DNA of 64,000 nucleotides from Pseudomonas batumici (GTDB lineage: Bacteria > Pseudomonadota > Gammaproteobacteria > Pseudomonadales > Pseudomonadaceae). Made by a program: the position numbers and the translations under genes. Below are positions 1 to 9,356 of the stretch, one piece after another (position 1 is the first letter of the stretch; the number at the start of each line of letters is the position of its first letter). The stretch covers positions 1 to 64,000 of the forward strand of contig NZ_JXDG01000010.1 in the NCBI RefSeq assembly GCF_000820515.1, in the 5' to 3' direction. Below the pieces are notes generated by a model. That model made no database searches, was not told the DNA's origin, and saw nothing but the letters and a program-made list of their open reading frames with translations.

Positions 1-68
1 TAAACTGCGCTTCCTCGCCTGTTTTTGCCTTGCCTGATCGCCGCTCGGCGAGTTCTCGTACAGACCCT
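1..68. repeat. Right half of a palindromic intergenic repeat, second copy at 15416-15483
   Basis: These 68 bases are identical to 15416-15483, the right half of the 143-bp element at 15341-15483. The left half lies outside the window. It sits just downstream of algW, in a gene-free strip. Identity stops abruptly at base 69, which marks the element's end. Confidence 0.85.
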
Positions 69-136
69 GGTGCGTGCCCGCACAGAGGGTGCCTGGTCCA
101 AGAGCTGTCGTCGCGGATCCTATGCGCCGGCTCGGT

Positions 137-1294
137 TTATTCCTCTGCCTGCGGCGGTGTCTGCGGCGGTGGACGCAGGCCGATTTCCGCCATCAGCTTG
201 AGTTCCTTGCCGTTGCGCAGCACCTGGATGGCCACGTTGTCGGTCGGCTTGATCCGCGCCACCTGGTTCATCGAGCGACGACCGTCCGTGGCCGGCACGC
301 CGTCGATGCTGAGAATCACATCCCCCAGCTGCAAGCCGGCCTTCTGTGCCGGGCCATCACGGAACACGCCGGCGACCACGATGCCGGGATGCCCGCTCAG
401 ACCGAACGACTCCGCCAGCTCCTGGGTCAGGGGCTGCACTTCGATCCCCAGCCAGCCGCGAATCACCTGGCCGTGCTCGATGATCGCCTTCATCACCTCC
501 ACCGCCAGGTTGATCGGAATCGCAAAGCCGATGCCCTGGGAGCCGCCGGACTTGGAGAAGATCGCGGTATTGATGCCGGTCAGGTTGCCGTTGGCATCCA
601 CCAGGGCGCCGCCGGAGTTGCCGGGGTTGATCGCCGCGTCGGTCTGGATGAAGTCTTCATAGTTGTTCAGGCCCAGCTGGTTGCGGCCGGTGGCGCTGAT
701 GATGCCCATGGTGGTGGTCTGGCCGACCCCGAACGGGTTGCCGATGGCCAGGGCGATGTCGCCGATGCGGATCTGGTCCGAGCGGCCGATGGTGATCGAC
801 GGCAGGTTCGGCAGATCGATCTTGAGCACCGCCAGGTCGGTTTCCGGATCGCTGCCGACCACCTTGGCCAGGGTTTCGCGGCCGTCCTTGAGGGCCACCA
901 CGATCTGGTCGGCACCGGCGGTCACGTGGTTGTTGGTCAGCAGGTAGCCGGTGGGGCTCATGATCACCGCCGAGCCCAGGCTGGACTCCATGCGCTTCTG
1001 CTTGGGCAGGTTGTCACCGAAGAAACGCCGGAACTGCGGGTCCTCGAACAGCGGGTGGGTGCTCTTGTTGACCACCTTGGTGGTGTACAGGTTGGCCACC
1101 GCGGGGGCGGCCAGGTCCACGGCATCGGCATAGGAAGCCGGGCCCTGCTGGTTGAGGGTGGTCTGCGGTGCCTGTTGCAGGTTCACATCGAGGGTGGGCA
1201 GGCCGACCCATTGCGGGTAGCGCTGGATGATCAGCAAAGCCACCAGCACGCCGGCCAACAGCGGCCAGCCAAAGAAACGCAGAGCCTTGAGCAT
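137..1294 (-). CDS. algW: Periplasmic serine protease AlgW (DegS/HtrA family)
   Basis: The 385-residue product matches AlgW, the inner-membrane-anchored DegS-type protease. In Pseudomonas it starts cleavage of the anti-sigma factor MucA under envelope stress and so releases AlgU. An N-terminal membrane anchor (about residues 5-24) is followed by a trypsin-like domain with His123 in TNNHVTAG, Asp153 in ETDLAVLKID and Ser227 in NPGNSGG, then one PDZ domain (about 280-370). I chose the ATG at 1294, which gives the anchor directly after the start; an upstream in-frame ATG would add 23 unlikely residues. The neighbouring nif3-like and cys genes match the known P. aeruginosa order. The function is known for the family; the assignment here is by sequence similarity. 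Confidence 0.93.
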   Translation of the reverse strand: MLKALRFFGWPLLAGVLVALLIIQRYPQWVGLPTLDVNLQQAPQTTLNQQGPASYADAVDLAAPAVANLYTTKVVNKSTHPLFEDPQFRRFFGDNLPKQKRMESSLGSAVIMSPTGYLLTNNHVTAGADQIVVALKDGRETLAKVVGSDPETDLAVLKIDLPNLPSITIGRSDQIRIGDIALAIGNPFGVGQTTTMGIISATGRNQLGLNNYEDFIQTDAAINPGNSGGALVDANGNLTGINTAIFSKSGGSQGIGFAIPINLAVEVMKAIIEHGQVIRGWLGIEVQPLTQELAESFGLSGHPGIVVAGVFRDGPAQKAGLQLGDVILSIDGVPATDGRRSMNQVARIKPTDNVAIQVLRNGKELKLMAEIGLRPPPQTPPQAEE

Positions 1295-1396
1295 TGAGCA
1301 AAGTCCTGGAAGGTTGCAGGCCATGTCGGACGGCCCATAATGTGGCGCATTATACGAGGCCACGGGCGCCTCTGAATGGGATATTCAGGAGTTTTT

Positions 1397-2155
1397 ATGG
1401 CGGTTTCATTGAATACGCTGGTCGAGGAAGCGGATCGCTTCCTGAGCAGCGCGCGGATTGCCGATTATTGCCCCAACGGCCTGCAGGTCGAAGGCCGGCC
1501 GCAGGTGATGCGTATCGTCAGCGGCGTGACCGCCAGCCAGGCGCTGCTGGACGCTGCCGTCGAGGCCCAGGCCGACCTGATCCTGGTGCACCACGGCTAC
1601 TTCTGGAAGGGCGAGGACCCTTGCGTCACCGGCATGAAGCAGCGCCGGCTGAAGACCTTGCTCAAGCACGACATCAGCCTGCTGGCCTACCACCTGCCGC
1701 TGGACCTGCACCCCGAGGTCGGCAACAACGTGCAGTTGGCGCGACAGTTGGATATCACCGTGGAAGGCCCGCTGGACCCGGAAAACCCGAAGGTTGTCGG
1801 GCTGGTGGGTTCGCTGAACGAGCCGCTGACCGCCCGCGACTTTGCCCGCAAGGTCCAGGAAGTCTTGGGGCGCGAGCCGTTGCTGATCGAGGGCGACACC
1901 ATGGTCCGCCGGGTCGGCTGGTGTACCGGTGGCGGCCAGGGCTATATTGATCAGGCGGTGTTGGCCGGTGTGGACCTGTACCTGAGTGGCGAGGCATCCG
2001 AACAGACGTTCCACAGTGCGCGGGAGAACGGCATCAGTTTCATCGCCGCCGGCCATCACGCCACTGAGCGTTATGGCGTGCAGGCGTTGGGCGACTACCT
2101 GGCGCGGCGTTTCGCGCTGGAGCACCTGTTCATCGATTGCCCGAACCCGATATGA
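1397..2155 (+). CDS. Nif3-like dinuclear metal centre protein
   Basis: The 252-residue protein belongs to the Nif3/YbgI (GTP cyclohydrolase 1 type 2 / Nif3) family, which forms toroidal hexamers with a two-metal site. The biochemical role is not settled. Visible family segments are YCPNGLQVEG near the N terminus, the metal-binding LVHHGYFWK, and AGHHATERYG near the C terminus. The start at 1397 is supported by a CAGGAG ribosome site five bases upstream. The gene is divergent from algW with about 100 bp between them, so the two may share a promoter region. Confidence 0.88.
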   Translation: MAVSLNTLVEEADRFLSSARIADYCPNGLQVEGRPQVMRIVSGVTASQALLDAAVEAQADLILVHHGYFWKGEDPCVTGMKQRRLKTLLKHDISLLAYHLPLDLHPEVGNNVQLARQLDITVEGPLDPENPKVVGLVGSLNEPLTARDFARKVQEVLGREPLLIEGDTMVRRVGWCTGGGQGYIDQAVLAGVDLYLSGEASEQTFHSARENGISFIAAGHHATERYGVQALGDYLARRFALEHLFIDCPNPI

Positions 2156-2302
2156 ACCCGTGGGAGCGGTCAAACGCCCCGGTATATTCTTATACCGTTT
2201 CGATCTAGTCGGCCCCCCTCAATAGAATAGGGTGCTGTGCTAGCATGCCTCGCTCGAACACGGCCCGCTGGCCGTCCATAAGAACGCTTTTCGTGAGTAG
2301 CC

Positions 2303-3220
2303 ATGGTCGACAAACTGACGCATCTGAAACAGCTGGAGGCGGAAAGCATCCACATCATCCGCGAGGTGGCCGCCGAGTTCGATAACCCGGTGATGCTGTA
2401 CTCCATCGGTAAAGACTCCGCCGTGATGCTGCATCTGGCGCGCAAGGCGTTTTTCCCGGGCAAGCTGCCGTTTCCGGTGATGCATGTCGACACACGCTGG
2501 AAATTCAAGGAAATGTACAGCTTTCGCGACAAGATGGTTGCCGAGCTGGGCCTGGACCTGATCACCCACGTGAACCCGGACGGCGTGGCGCAGGACATCA
2601 ACCCCTTCACCCACGGCAGCGCCAAGCACACCGACATCATGAAGACCGAGGGGCTCAAGCAGGCCCTGGACAAGTACGGCTTCGATGCGGCGTTCGGCGG
2701 CGCCCGGCGTGACGAGGAGAAGTCGCGGGCCAAGGAGCGGGTCTACTCCTTCCGCGACAGCAAGCACCGCTGGGACCCGAAGAACCAGCGTCCGGAGTTG
2801 TGGAACGTCTACAACGGCAAGGTCAACAAGGGCGAGTCGATCCGCGTCTTCCCGCTGTCGAACTGGACCGAGCTGGACATCTGGCAGTACATCTACCTCG
2901 AAGGCATCCCGATCGTGCCGCTGTATTTCGCCGCCGAACGCGACGTCATCGAGAAGAACGGCACCCTGATCATGATCGACGACGAGCGGATCCTCGAGCA
3001 CCTGTCCGACGAGGACAAGGCGCGCATCGTCAAGAAGAAGGTGCGTTTCCGTACCCTTGGCTGCTACCCGTTGACGGGCGCGGTGGAGTCCGAGGCCGAA
3101 ACCCTCACGGACATCATTCAGGAAATGCTCCTGACGCGGACTTCCGAGCGCCAGGGTCGGGTCATCGACCACGATGCTGCGGGTTCCATGGAAGACAAGA
3201 AACGTCAGGGCTATTTCTAA
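2303..3220 (+). CDS. cysD: Sulfate adenylyltransferase subunit 2
   Basis: CysD (305 residues) is the catalytic subunit of ATP sulfurylase. It makes adenosine 5'-phosphosulfate from ATP and sulfate with help from the CysN GTPase. The ATP pyrophosphatase-type PP-loop [10 protein letters not shown] is visible around residues 35-44, and the conserved [17 protein letters not shown] follows near 135. The length is typical. It is separated from cysNC by 13 bases, so the two are co-transcribed. The upstream 147 bp is AT-richer than the genes and should hold the promoter, presumably CysB-controlled as in other sulfur genes; no CysB site was identified. Confidence 0.96.
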   Translation: MVDKLTHLKQLEAESIHIIREVAAEFDNPVMLYSIGKDSAVMLHLARKAFFPGKLPFPVMHVDTRWKFKEMYSFRDKMVAELGLDLITHVNPDGVAQDINPFTHGSAKHTDIMKTEGLKQALDKYGFDAAFGGARRDEEKSRAKERVYSFRDSKHRWDPKNQRPELWNVYNGKVNKGESIRVFPLSNWTELDIWQYIYLEGIPIVPLYFAAERDVIEKNGTLIMIDDERILEHLSDEDKARIVKKKVRFRTLGCYPLTGAVESEAETLTDIIQEMLLTRTSERQGRVIDHDAAGSMEDKKRQGYF

Positions 3221-3233
3221 ACAGGGTCTAAGC

Positions 3234-5132
3234 ATGTCGCATCAATCTGATTTGATCAGCGAGGACATCCTCGCCTACCTGGGCCAGCACGAGCGCAAGG
3301 AACTGCTGCGTTTCCTGACCTGCGGTAACGTCGACGACGGCAAGAGCACCCTGATCGGGCGCCTGCTGCACGACTCCAAGATGATCTACGAAGACCATCT
3401 GGAAGCCATCACCCGCGATTCTAAGAAAGTCGGCACCACCGGTGACGACATCGACCTGGCGTTGCTGGTCGATGGCCTGCAGGCCGAGCGTGAGCAGGGC
3501 ATCACCATCGATGTCGCCTACCGCTATTTCTCCACTGCCAAGCGCAAGTTCATCATCGCCGACACCCCCGGCCATGAGCAGTACACCCGCAACATGGCCA
3601 CCGGTGCCTCCACCTGTGACCTGGCGATCATCCTGGTGGACGCCCGCTACGGCGTGCAGACCCAGACCCGTCGCCACAGCTTCATCGCCTCCCTGCTGGG
3701 GATCAAGCACATAGTCGTCGCCATCAACAAGATGGACCTCAAGGACTTCGACCAGGGTGTGTTCGAGTCGATCAAGGCCGACTACCTGACGTTCGCCGAA
3801 GGCTTGAAGATGAAGCCGACCAGCATGCACTTCGTGCCGATGTCGGCCTTGAAGGGCGACAACGTGGTGAACAAGAGCGAGCGTTCGCCCTGGTACACCG
3901 GCCAGTCGCTGATGGAAATCCTTGAAACCGTGGAAGTGGCGGGCGATCGCAACTTCACCGACCTGCGTTTCCCGGTGCAATACGTCAACCGGCCGAACCT
4001 GAACTTCCGTGGCTTTGCCGGCACCCTGGCCAGCGGCATCGTGAAGAAGGGCGATGACGTGGTCGTGCTGCCGTCGGGCAAGAGCAGCCGGGTGAAGTCC
4101 ATCGTCACCTTCGAAGGCGAGCTGGAGCACGCCGGTCCCGGCCAGGCCGTGACCCTGACCATGGAAGACGAGATCGACATCTCCCGTGGCGACCTGTTGG
4201 TGCATGCCGACAATGTGCCGCCGGTGACCGACAGCTTCGAGGCCATGCTGGTCTGGATGGGCGAGGAGCCGATGCTGCCGGGCAAGAAATATGACATCAA
4301 GCGGGCCACCAGCTACGTGCCGGGTTCGATTGCCAGCATCGTCCACAAGGTCGATGTGAACACCCTCGAAGAAGGCCAGGCCAGCGCCTTGCAGCTGAAC
4401 GAAATCGGCAAGGTCAGGATCGCCCTGGATGCACCGATTGCCCTGGACGGTTACGAGAACAACCGCACCACCGGCGCGTTCATTGTCATCGACCGCCTGA
4501 CCAACGGCACCGTGGGCGCCGGCATGATCGTCGCCCAGCCGTTGGCCCATGGCAGCACCACGCACCATGGCAAGCTGGCTCATGTTGCCACCGAGGAGCG
4601 GGCCCAGCGTTTCGGCCAGCAACCGGCGACGGTGCTGTTCACCGGCCTGTCGGGCGCGGGCAAGAGCACCCTGGCCTATGCCGTGGAGCGCAAGTTGTTC
4701 GACCAGGGCCGTGCGGTGTTCGTGCTGGACGGCCAGAACCTGCGTCATGACCTGAACAAGGGCTTGCCGCAGGATCGTGCCGGACGTACCGAGAACTGGC
4801 GCCGTGCCGCCCATGTGGCGCGTCAGTTCAACGAGGCCGGCCTGCTGACCCTGGCCGCGTTCGTGGCACCGGATGCCGAAGGCCGTGAACAGGCCAAGGC
4901 GCTGATCGGTGACGAGCGTTTGCTCACCGTCTATGTCCAGGCTTCGCCGCAGGCCTGCCAGGCCCGTGATCCCCAGGGCCTGTACGCGGCCGGAGGCGAT
5001 AACATTCCGGGTGAGTCCTTCCCGTACGACGTGCCGCTCAATGCCGACCTGGTGGTGGACACGCAGTCGTTGTCGCTGGAAGACAGCGTGAAGAAAGTCC
5101 TGGAGCTGTTGCGCCAGCGCGGCGCGATCTAA
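3234..5132 (+). CDS. cysNC: Bifunctional sulfate adenylyltransferase subunit 1 / adenylylsulfate kinase
   Basis: This 632-residue protein fuses the regulatory GTPase CysN (about residues 1-450) to APS kinase CysC (about 455-632). The GTPase motifs are [18 protein letters not shown] and NKMD; the kinase P-loop is GLSGAGKST and the substrate loop is [16 protein letters not shown]. With CysD it converts sulfate to APS and then to PAPS. The CysNC fusion is standard in Pseudomonas. I chose ATG 3234 because upstream in-frame codons overlap the end of cysD and the family begins with [12 protein letters not shown] residues. A strong terminator follows. Confidence 0.95.
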   Translation: MSHQSDLISEDILAYLGQHERKELLRFLTCGNVDDGKSTLIGRLLHDSKMIYEDHLEAITRDSKKVGTTGDDIDLALLVDGLQAEREQGITIDVAYRYFSTAKRKFIIADTPGHEQYTRNMATGASTCDLAIILVDARYGVQTQTRRHSFIASLLGIKHIVVAINKMDLKDFDQGVFESIKADYLTFAEGLKMKPTSMHFVPMSALKGDNVVNKSERSPWYTGQSLMEILETVEVAGDRNFTDLRFPVQYVNRPNLNFRGFAGTLASGIVKKGDDVVVLPSGKSSRVKSIVTFEGELEHAGPGQAVTLTMEDEIDISRGDLLVHADNVPPVTDSFEAMLVWMGEEPMLPGKKYDIKRATSYVPGSIASIVHKVDVNTLEEGQASALQLNEIGKVRIALDAPIALDGYENNRTTGAFIVIDRLTNGTVGAGMIVAQPLAHGSTTHHGKLAHVATEERAQRFGQQPATVLFTGLSGAGKSTLAYAVERKLFDQGRAVFVLDGQNLRHDLNKGLPQDRAGRTENWRRAAHVARQFNEAGLLTLAAFVAPDAEGREQAKALIGDERLLTVYVQASPQACQARDPQGLYAAGGDNIPGESFPYDVPLNADLVVDTQSLSLEDSVKKVLELLRQRGAI

Positions 5133-5146
5133 GGATCAGCCGCATT

Positions 5147-5186
5147 GAAAAAGCCCGCGACCGAGTGATCGGCCGCGGGCTTTTTC
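5147..5186 (+). terminator. Rho-independent terminator after cysNC
   Basis: A near-perfect inverted repeat, GAAAAAGCCCGCG...CGCGGGCTTTTTC, ends in a T run 15 bases after the cysNC stop. The A/T symmetry means it could also stop transcription of the convergent acyltransferase gene. Confidence 0.9.
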
Positions 5187-5202
5187 ATGCCCTGAAGACG
5201 CC

Positions 5203-6108
5203 TCAAGGGCAGGCGGGGTACTCGCGATGCATCTGCGTCAGCAGCGCGTCCTTGTCGTGCCACAACTGGTTGATCCAGCCCTGGAACTCCAGGCGGTACT
5301 CGCCGTCCTGGTCGTAGTTCCTGCCGATGAACTGCGGAGGGATCTTCAGCTCTTCGAAATGCACCACCACATCCCGTACGTTGCCGCACAGCAGGCCCCA
5401 ATACCCCGGCTTCCCACCCGGATAGTGAATGGTCACGTTGACGATGGACTCCAACTGCTCGCCCATGGCATCCAGCACAAAGGCGATACCGCCGGCCTTG
5501 GGTTTGAGCAGATAACGGAAGGGGGACTGCTGCTGCGCGTGCTTGCCCTGGGTGAAGCGCGTGCCTTCGGCGAAATTGAAGATACCCACAGGGTTGTCGC
5601 GAAACTTCGCGCAGGTCTTGCGCGTGGTTTCCAGGTCCTTGCCTTTCTTTTCCGGGTGCTTCTCCAGGTAGGCCTTGGAGTAACGCTTCATGAAGGGAAA
5701 GCCCAGGGTCCACCAGGCCAGGCCGATCACCGGCACCCAGATCAGCTCCTGCTTGAGAAAGAACTTCAGCGGCTGGATCTTCCGGTTGAGCACGTACTGC
5801 AAGACCATGATGTCGACCCAGCTCTGATGGTTGCTGGTGACCAGATAGGAATGCTGGTAGTCCAGGCCCTCCAGGCCGCTGAGGTGCCAGCGGGTGCGGC
5901 GGACCAGTTGCATCCAGGCCTTGTTGTTGCTGACCCAGGCCTCATGGGTATGGTTCATCAACCAGTGGGTGAAACGCCGGGTCAGGGCAAAGGGCAGGGC
6001 CTTGAGCAGGGCCACGCCGAACAGGAACGAGCACAGCAACAGGGTATTCAACGCCAACAGCAGCGAGGCGATCACGCCTCGCAACGGGGCCGGGAGGAAG
6101 TCGAGCAT
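5203..6108 (-). CDS. Acyltransferase, 1-acyl-glycerol-3-phosphate acyltransferase (PlsC/YihG) family
   Basis: The 301-residue protein has an N-terminal membrane segment (about residues 10-33) and the LPLAT signature: the catalytic block SNHQSWVD and the glycerol-phosphate-binding FNFAEGTRFT. E. coli YihG, the closest named relative I recognise, is an inner-membrane enzyme that acylates lysophosphatidic acid. ATG 6108 is preceded by AAAGGAC and gives the family-typical N terminus. The gene points toward the cysNC terminator. Upstream lies the large palindrome at 6109-6269, whose outer arm contains this gene's ribosome binding site. Confidence 0.85.
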   Translation of the reverse strand: MLDFLPAPLRGVIASLLLALNTLLLCSFLFGVALLKALPFALTRRFTHWLMNHTHEAWVSNNKAWMQLVRRTRWHLSGLEGLDYQHSYLVTSNHQSWVDIMVLQYVLNRKIQPLKFFLKQELIWVPVIGLAWWTLGFPFMKRYSKAYLEKHPEKKGKDLETTRKTCAKFRDNPVGIFNFAEGTRFTQGKHAQQQSPFRYLLKPKAGGIAFVLDAMGEQLESIVNVTIHYPGGKPGYWGLLCGNVRDVVVHFEELKIPPQFIGRNYDQDGEYRLEFQGWINQLWHDKDALLTQMHREYPACP

Positions 6109-6269
6109 AGTGTCCTTTCTCGGAAATACGGTCATATTTTGGCGAGTGGCCGTTGCCCTCAGGCAAGGCGCCGCGACGAGTCATAGCCCGCTATGGCGAG
6201 GAGCGGCAACGCCGCATGAGGGTAACGGACGCCGCCAAAATTGAGCAGTTATTTTCGAGAAGGGACACT
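6109..6269. repeat. ~160-bp nested palindromic element between pta and the acyltransferase gene
   Basis: The outer arms 6109-6127 and 6251-6269 are inverted copies (17 of 19 bases). Inside them, arms of about 50 bases run from 6136 and converge on CATAG-CCCG-CTATG at 6182-6195. The whole interval could fold into one long imperfect hairpin. One outer arm holds the Shine-Dalgarno of the acyltransferase gene; the other touches the stop codon of pta. No ORF of its own is credible. Confidence 0.8.
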
Positions 6270-8368
6270 TAGATATCCACAGGTCGGTTGGCGGCTTGGA
6301 TCGCGGTGAGGGCGATGGTGTAGACGATGTCGTCCACCTGGGCGCCGCGCGGCAGGTCGTTGACCGGCTTGCGCAGGCCTTGCAGCATCGGCCCCAGGCT
6401 GACGCAGTCGGCGCTGCGTTGCACCGCCTTGTGGGTGGTGTTGCCGGTGTTCAGGTCGGGGAACACGAACACCGTGGCACGTCCCGCCACCTGGCTGTTG
6501 GGCGCCAGTTGCCGGGCCACGTTTTCGTTGGCCGCGGCGTCGTACTGCAACGGACCGTCGATCAGCAGATTACGCTGCGACTCGTGGGCCAGCAGGGTGG
6601 CTTCGCGGACTTTCTCCACTTCCTCGCCGCTGGCCGATTCGCCGCTGGAGTAGCTGATCATCGCGACCCGTGGCGCGATCCCAAACGCCTGAGCCGAGTC
6701 GGCGCTTTGCAGGGCGATTTCCGCCAGTTCCGCCGCGGAAGGGTGGGGGTTCATCACGCAGTCGCCATAGACCAACACCTGGTCCGGGAACAGCATGAAG
6801 AACACCGACGACACCAGGGTGCAACCCGGCGCGGTCTTGATCAGTTGCAGGGCCGGGCGGATGGTGTTGGCGGTGGAGTGGATAACCCCGGAGACCAGTC
6901 CGTCCACTTCGTCCAGCGCCAGCATCATGGTGCCGATCACCACAGTGTCTTCCAGTTGCTGCTCGGCCATGGGGGTGTTCAGGCTCTTGCTCTTGCGCAG
7001 GGCCACCATGGGCTCGGCGTAGCGCCCGCGAATCAGGTCCGGATCAAGAATTTCCAGCCCCGGCGGCAGTTCGATACCTTGGGCCCTGGCCACCGCTTCG
7101 ACTTCCGCCGGCTTGGCCAGCAGCACGCAGCGGGCGATGCCCCGGGCCTGGCAGATGGCGGCGGCCTGCACGGTGAGCGGCTCGCTGCCTTCGGGCAGGA
7201 CGATGCGCTTGTTGGCTTCCTGGGCGCGCTGGATCAGCTGGTAGCGGAACACCGCCGGCGTCAGGCGCATTTCCCGTGGGGTGCCACAGCGCTGGTGCAG
7301 CCAGTGGGCGTCCAGGTGCCCGGCGACGAAATCGGTGATGATCTCCGCGCGCTCGCGGTCATCGATGGGGATTTCCTTGTTCAGGCCGTTGAGCTGGTTG
7401 GCGGTGTCGTAGGAGCCGGTGCTCACCGACAGCAGCGGCAGGCCCGCCGTCATGGCACCGCGACACAGCTCCATGATGCGCGGATCGGGCAGGGTGCCGC
7501 TGGTCAGCAACAGGCCGGCCAGGGGCACGCCGTTCATCGCGGCAATGCTCACGGCGAGAATGATGTCGTCGCGGTCCCCTGGAGTCACCACCAGTACGCC
7601 GGGCTTGAGCAGGTCGATGGTGTTACGCACCGTACGGGCGCAGAGGATGATCTTGTTCATGCGCCGTTGCTCGTAGTCACCGGCGTTGAGCACCTCTGCG
7701 CCGAGCAGTTCGGCGACGTCGCGGGTGCGCGGGGCATTGAGGTCCGGCTGGAACGGAATGCAGCCCAGCAGGCGGAAGTCGCCACTGCGCAGCAGCGGCG
7801 AATGTTCCTTCAGGCGGGCGGAGAAGTCGGCCATGCTCTCGTCGGTACGGACCTTGTTGAGGATCACCCCGAGCACTTTCGGGTCCTTGGGACCGCCGAA
7901 CAGCTGCGCCTGCAATTCCACCCGGCCGGAGAGTTCGCTCAGCGCCTCGTTTTCCGCCGCCGAGACCAGGATCACCTCGGCGTCCAGGCTCTTGGCCAGG
8001 TGCTGGTTGACCCGGGCCGCATAGCTGGCGCTGCGGGTCGGCACCATGCCTTCGACCACCAGCACGTCCTTGCCGACGGCGGCCTGTTGGTACAGGGTGA
8101 CGATTTCTTCCAGCAGCTCATCGAGCTGGCCGTCGCCGAGCATCCGTTCGACATGGGCCAGGCCCAGGGGTTGTGGCGGTTTCAGGCCATGGGTGCGGGC
8201 CACCAGTTCAGTGGAGCGCTCCGGACCCAGGTCGCCGGGATGGGGCTGGGCAATGGGTTTGAAAAAGCCGACCTTCAGACCGGCGCGTTCCAGTGTGCGG
8301 ACCAGCCCGAGGCTGATCGAGGTCAGACCCACACCAAAATCGGTGGGCGCGATAAAAAAAGTTTGCAT
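6269..8368 (-). CDS. pta: Phosphate acetyltransferase
   Basis: The 699-residue protein is the long form of phosphotransacetylase, which interconverts acetyl-CoA and acetyl phosphate. The N-terminal third resembles a P-loop/AAA region (MQTFFIAPTDFGVG), followed by a DRTGG domain (about 215-320) and the catalytic PTA_PTB domain (about 370-695) with VLPEGSEPLT and DGPLQYDAA. The start is ATG 8368, which removes ten unsupported residues. Unlike in many bacteria, no ackA gene is next to it in this window. The gene is transcribed in the same direction as the acyltransferase, with the palindrome between them. Confidence 0.93.
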   Translation of the reverse strand: MQTFFIAPTDFGVGLTSISLGLVRTLERAGLKVGFFKPIAQPHPGDLGPERSTELVARTHGLKPPQPLGLAHVERMLGDGQLDELLEEIVTLYQQAAVGKDVLVVEGMVPTRSASYAARVNQHLAKSLDAEVILVSAAENEALSELSGRVELQAQLFGGPKDPKVLGVILNKVRTDESMADFSARLKEHSPLLRSGDFRLLGCIPFQPDLNAPRTRDVAELLGAEVLNAGDYEQRRMNKIILCARTVRNTIDLLKPGVLVVTPGDRDDIILAVSIAAMNGVPLAGLLLTSGTLPDPRIMELCRGAMTAGLPLLSVSTGSYDTANQLNGLNKEIPIDDRERAEIITDFVAGHLDAHWLHQRCGTPREMRLTPAVFRYQLIQRAQEANKRIVLPEGSEPLTVQAAAICQARGIARCVLLAKPAEVEAVARAQGIELPPGLEILDPDLIRGRYAEPMVALRKSKSLNTPMAEQQLEDTVVIGTMMLALDEVDGLVSGVIHSTANTIRPALQLIKTAPGCTLVSSVFFMLFPDQVLVYGDCVMNPHPSAAELAEIALQSADSAQAFGIAPRVAMISYSSGESASGEEVEKVREATLLAHESQRNLLIDGPLQYDAAANENVARQLAPNSQVAGRATVFVFPDLNTGNTTHKAVQRSADCVSLGPMLQGLRKPVNDLPRGAQVDDIVYTIALTAIQAANRPVDI

Positions 8369-8425
8369 GCGTATTCTCTTGAGGAAGCGCAAGTGCAATC
8401 GCCTATGCCTGGCGATCTGCGAAGT

Positions 8426-8719
8426 TCAGTCGCCAAGGTTATCGTTAACCGAGCCTTGAGCGCACCAACCACATTCAAAGCGCTGAGCGATTTTTTCTGC
8501 GCGCAGCGATGGATCGAGCACCCAGGCGCGCGACTGCCAGGGCGGTTGATGGCGCAGGTGCTGGGTATGGCCGCAGGACAGCTCGACCACCCAGTGCCCG
8601 TCCTCGTCCTGATGAAAGCCGACGATGGTCGCAGGCGTGGCCTGGGGCCGTCTGTCCGGGTTCAGTTCGCTTTCGGACGAATCCTTGTTTAGACTTGTCC
8701 GTTCTTTATTCCTATGCAA
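8426..8719 (-). CDS. DUF3565 domain protein, start uncertain
   Basis: The protein of up to 97 residues matches the small DUF3565 family: IVGFHQDEDGHWV, then ELSCGHTQHLRHQPPW and RAWV, then CGWC near the end. The Cys/His pattern suggests metal binding, but no function is known. No ATG lies in the right place; the only nearby canonical alternative is a TTG at 8719, and the first ~20 codons look poorly coding, so the true N terminus could be shorter. It is divergent from slyD and its proposed 5' end comes within 15 bp of the slyD start. Confidence 0.7.
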   Translation of the reverse strand: MHRNKERTSLNKDSSESELNPDRRPQATPATIVGFHQDEDGHWVVELSCGHTQHLRHQPPWQSRAWVLDPSLRAEKIAQRFECGWCAQGSVNDNLGD

Positions 8720-8733
8720 AAGGTCTCGCTCTT

Positions 8734-9219
8734 ATGACGATCGCTGCCAACAAGGCTGTCTCCATCGACTATACCCTCACCAACGACGCTGGTGAGGTCA
8801 TCGACAGCTCTTCCGGCGGCGCTCCGCTGGTTTACCTGCACGGTGCCGGCAACATTATCCCAGGTCTGGAAAAGGCCCTGGAAGGCAAGAACGTCGGCGA
8901 CGAGCTGAACGTGAGCGTCGAGCCTGAAGACGCCTACGGCGAATACTCCGCCGAACTGGTCAGCACCCTGAGCCGCAGCATGTTCGAAGGTGTCGACGAG
9001 CTGGAAGTGGGCATGCAGTTCCACGCTTCCGCTCCGGACGGCCAGATGCAGATCGTCACTATCCGCGATCTGGACGGCGACGATGTCACCGTCGACGGCA
9101 ACCACCCGTTGGCCGGCCAGCGCCTGAACTTCAAGGTCAAGGTCATCGACATCCGTGATGCCAGCCAGGAAGAAATCGCCCATGGCCACGTCCATGGCGA
9201 AGGTGGCCATCACCACTGA
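8734..9219 (+). CDS. slyD: FKBP-type peptidyl-prolyl cis-trans isomerase SlyD
   Basis: The 161-residue protein has the split FKBP domain with an inserted-in-flap chaperone domain (about residues 70-130) and a histidine-rich tail, HGHVHGEGGHHH, that binds nickel in SlyD. The core motifs YTLTNDAGEVIDSS and GLEKALEGKNVGDEL are typical. It should act as a cytoplasmic proline isomerase, chaperone and metal-handling protein. The start at ATG 8734 follows an AAAGG sequence. A terminator follows at 9247. Confidence 0.93.
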   Translation: MTIAANKAVSIDYTLTNDAGEVIDSSSGGAPLVYLHGAGNIIPGLEKALEGKNVGDELNVSVEPEDAYGEYSAELVSTLSRSMFEGVDELEVGMQFHASAPDGQMQIVTIRDLDGDDVTVDGNHPLAGQRLNFKVKVIDIRDASQEEIAHGHVHGEGGHHH

Positions 9220-9246
9220 TTTCTGCTGCTAAGCTCAGGTAGTTGG

Positions 9247-9270
9247 AAGGCGCCCACGGGCGCCTTTTTT
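9247..9270 (+). terminator. Rho-independent terminator after slyD
   Basis: The stem AAGGCGCCC / GGGCGCCTT with a three-base loop is followed by a T run. Confidence 0.9.
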
Positions 9271-9356
9271 AGTCCGCCGCGGTTTTTAACTGGAAACCGG
9301 TCGGGGTGTCGGGCAACAATATTCGCGTATGAGTCCGGGAAAAACGGGAGTTCGTC

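Noticed and set aside
8509..8733. N-terminal extension of slyD by 75 codons
   Set aside because: It covers the DUF3565 gene on the other strand; SlyD begins MTIAANKAVSIDYTL and has its own RBS before 8734.
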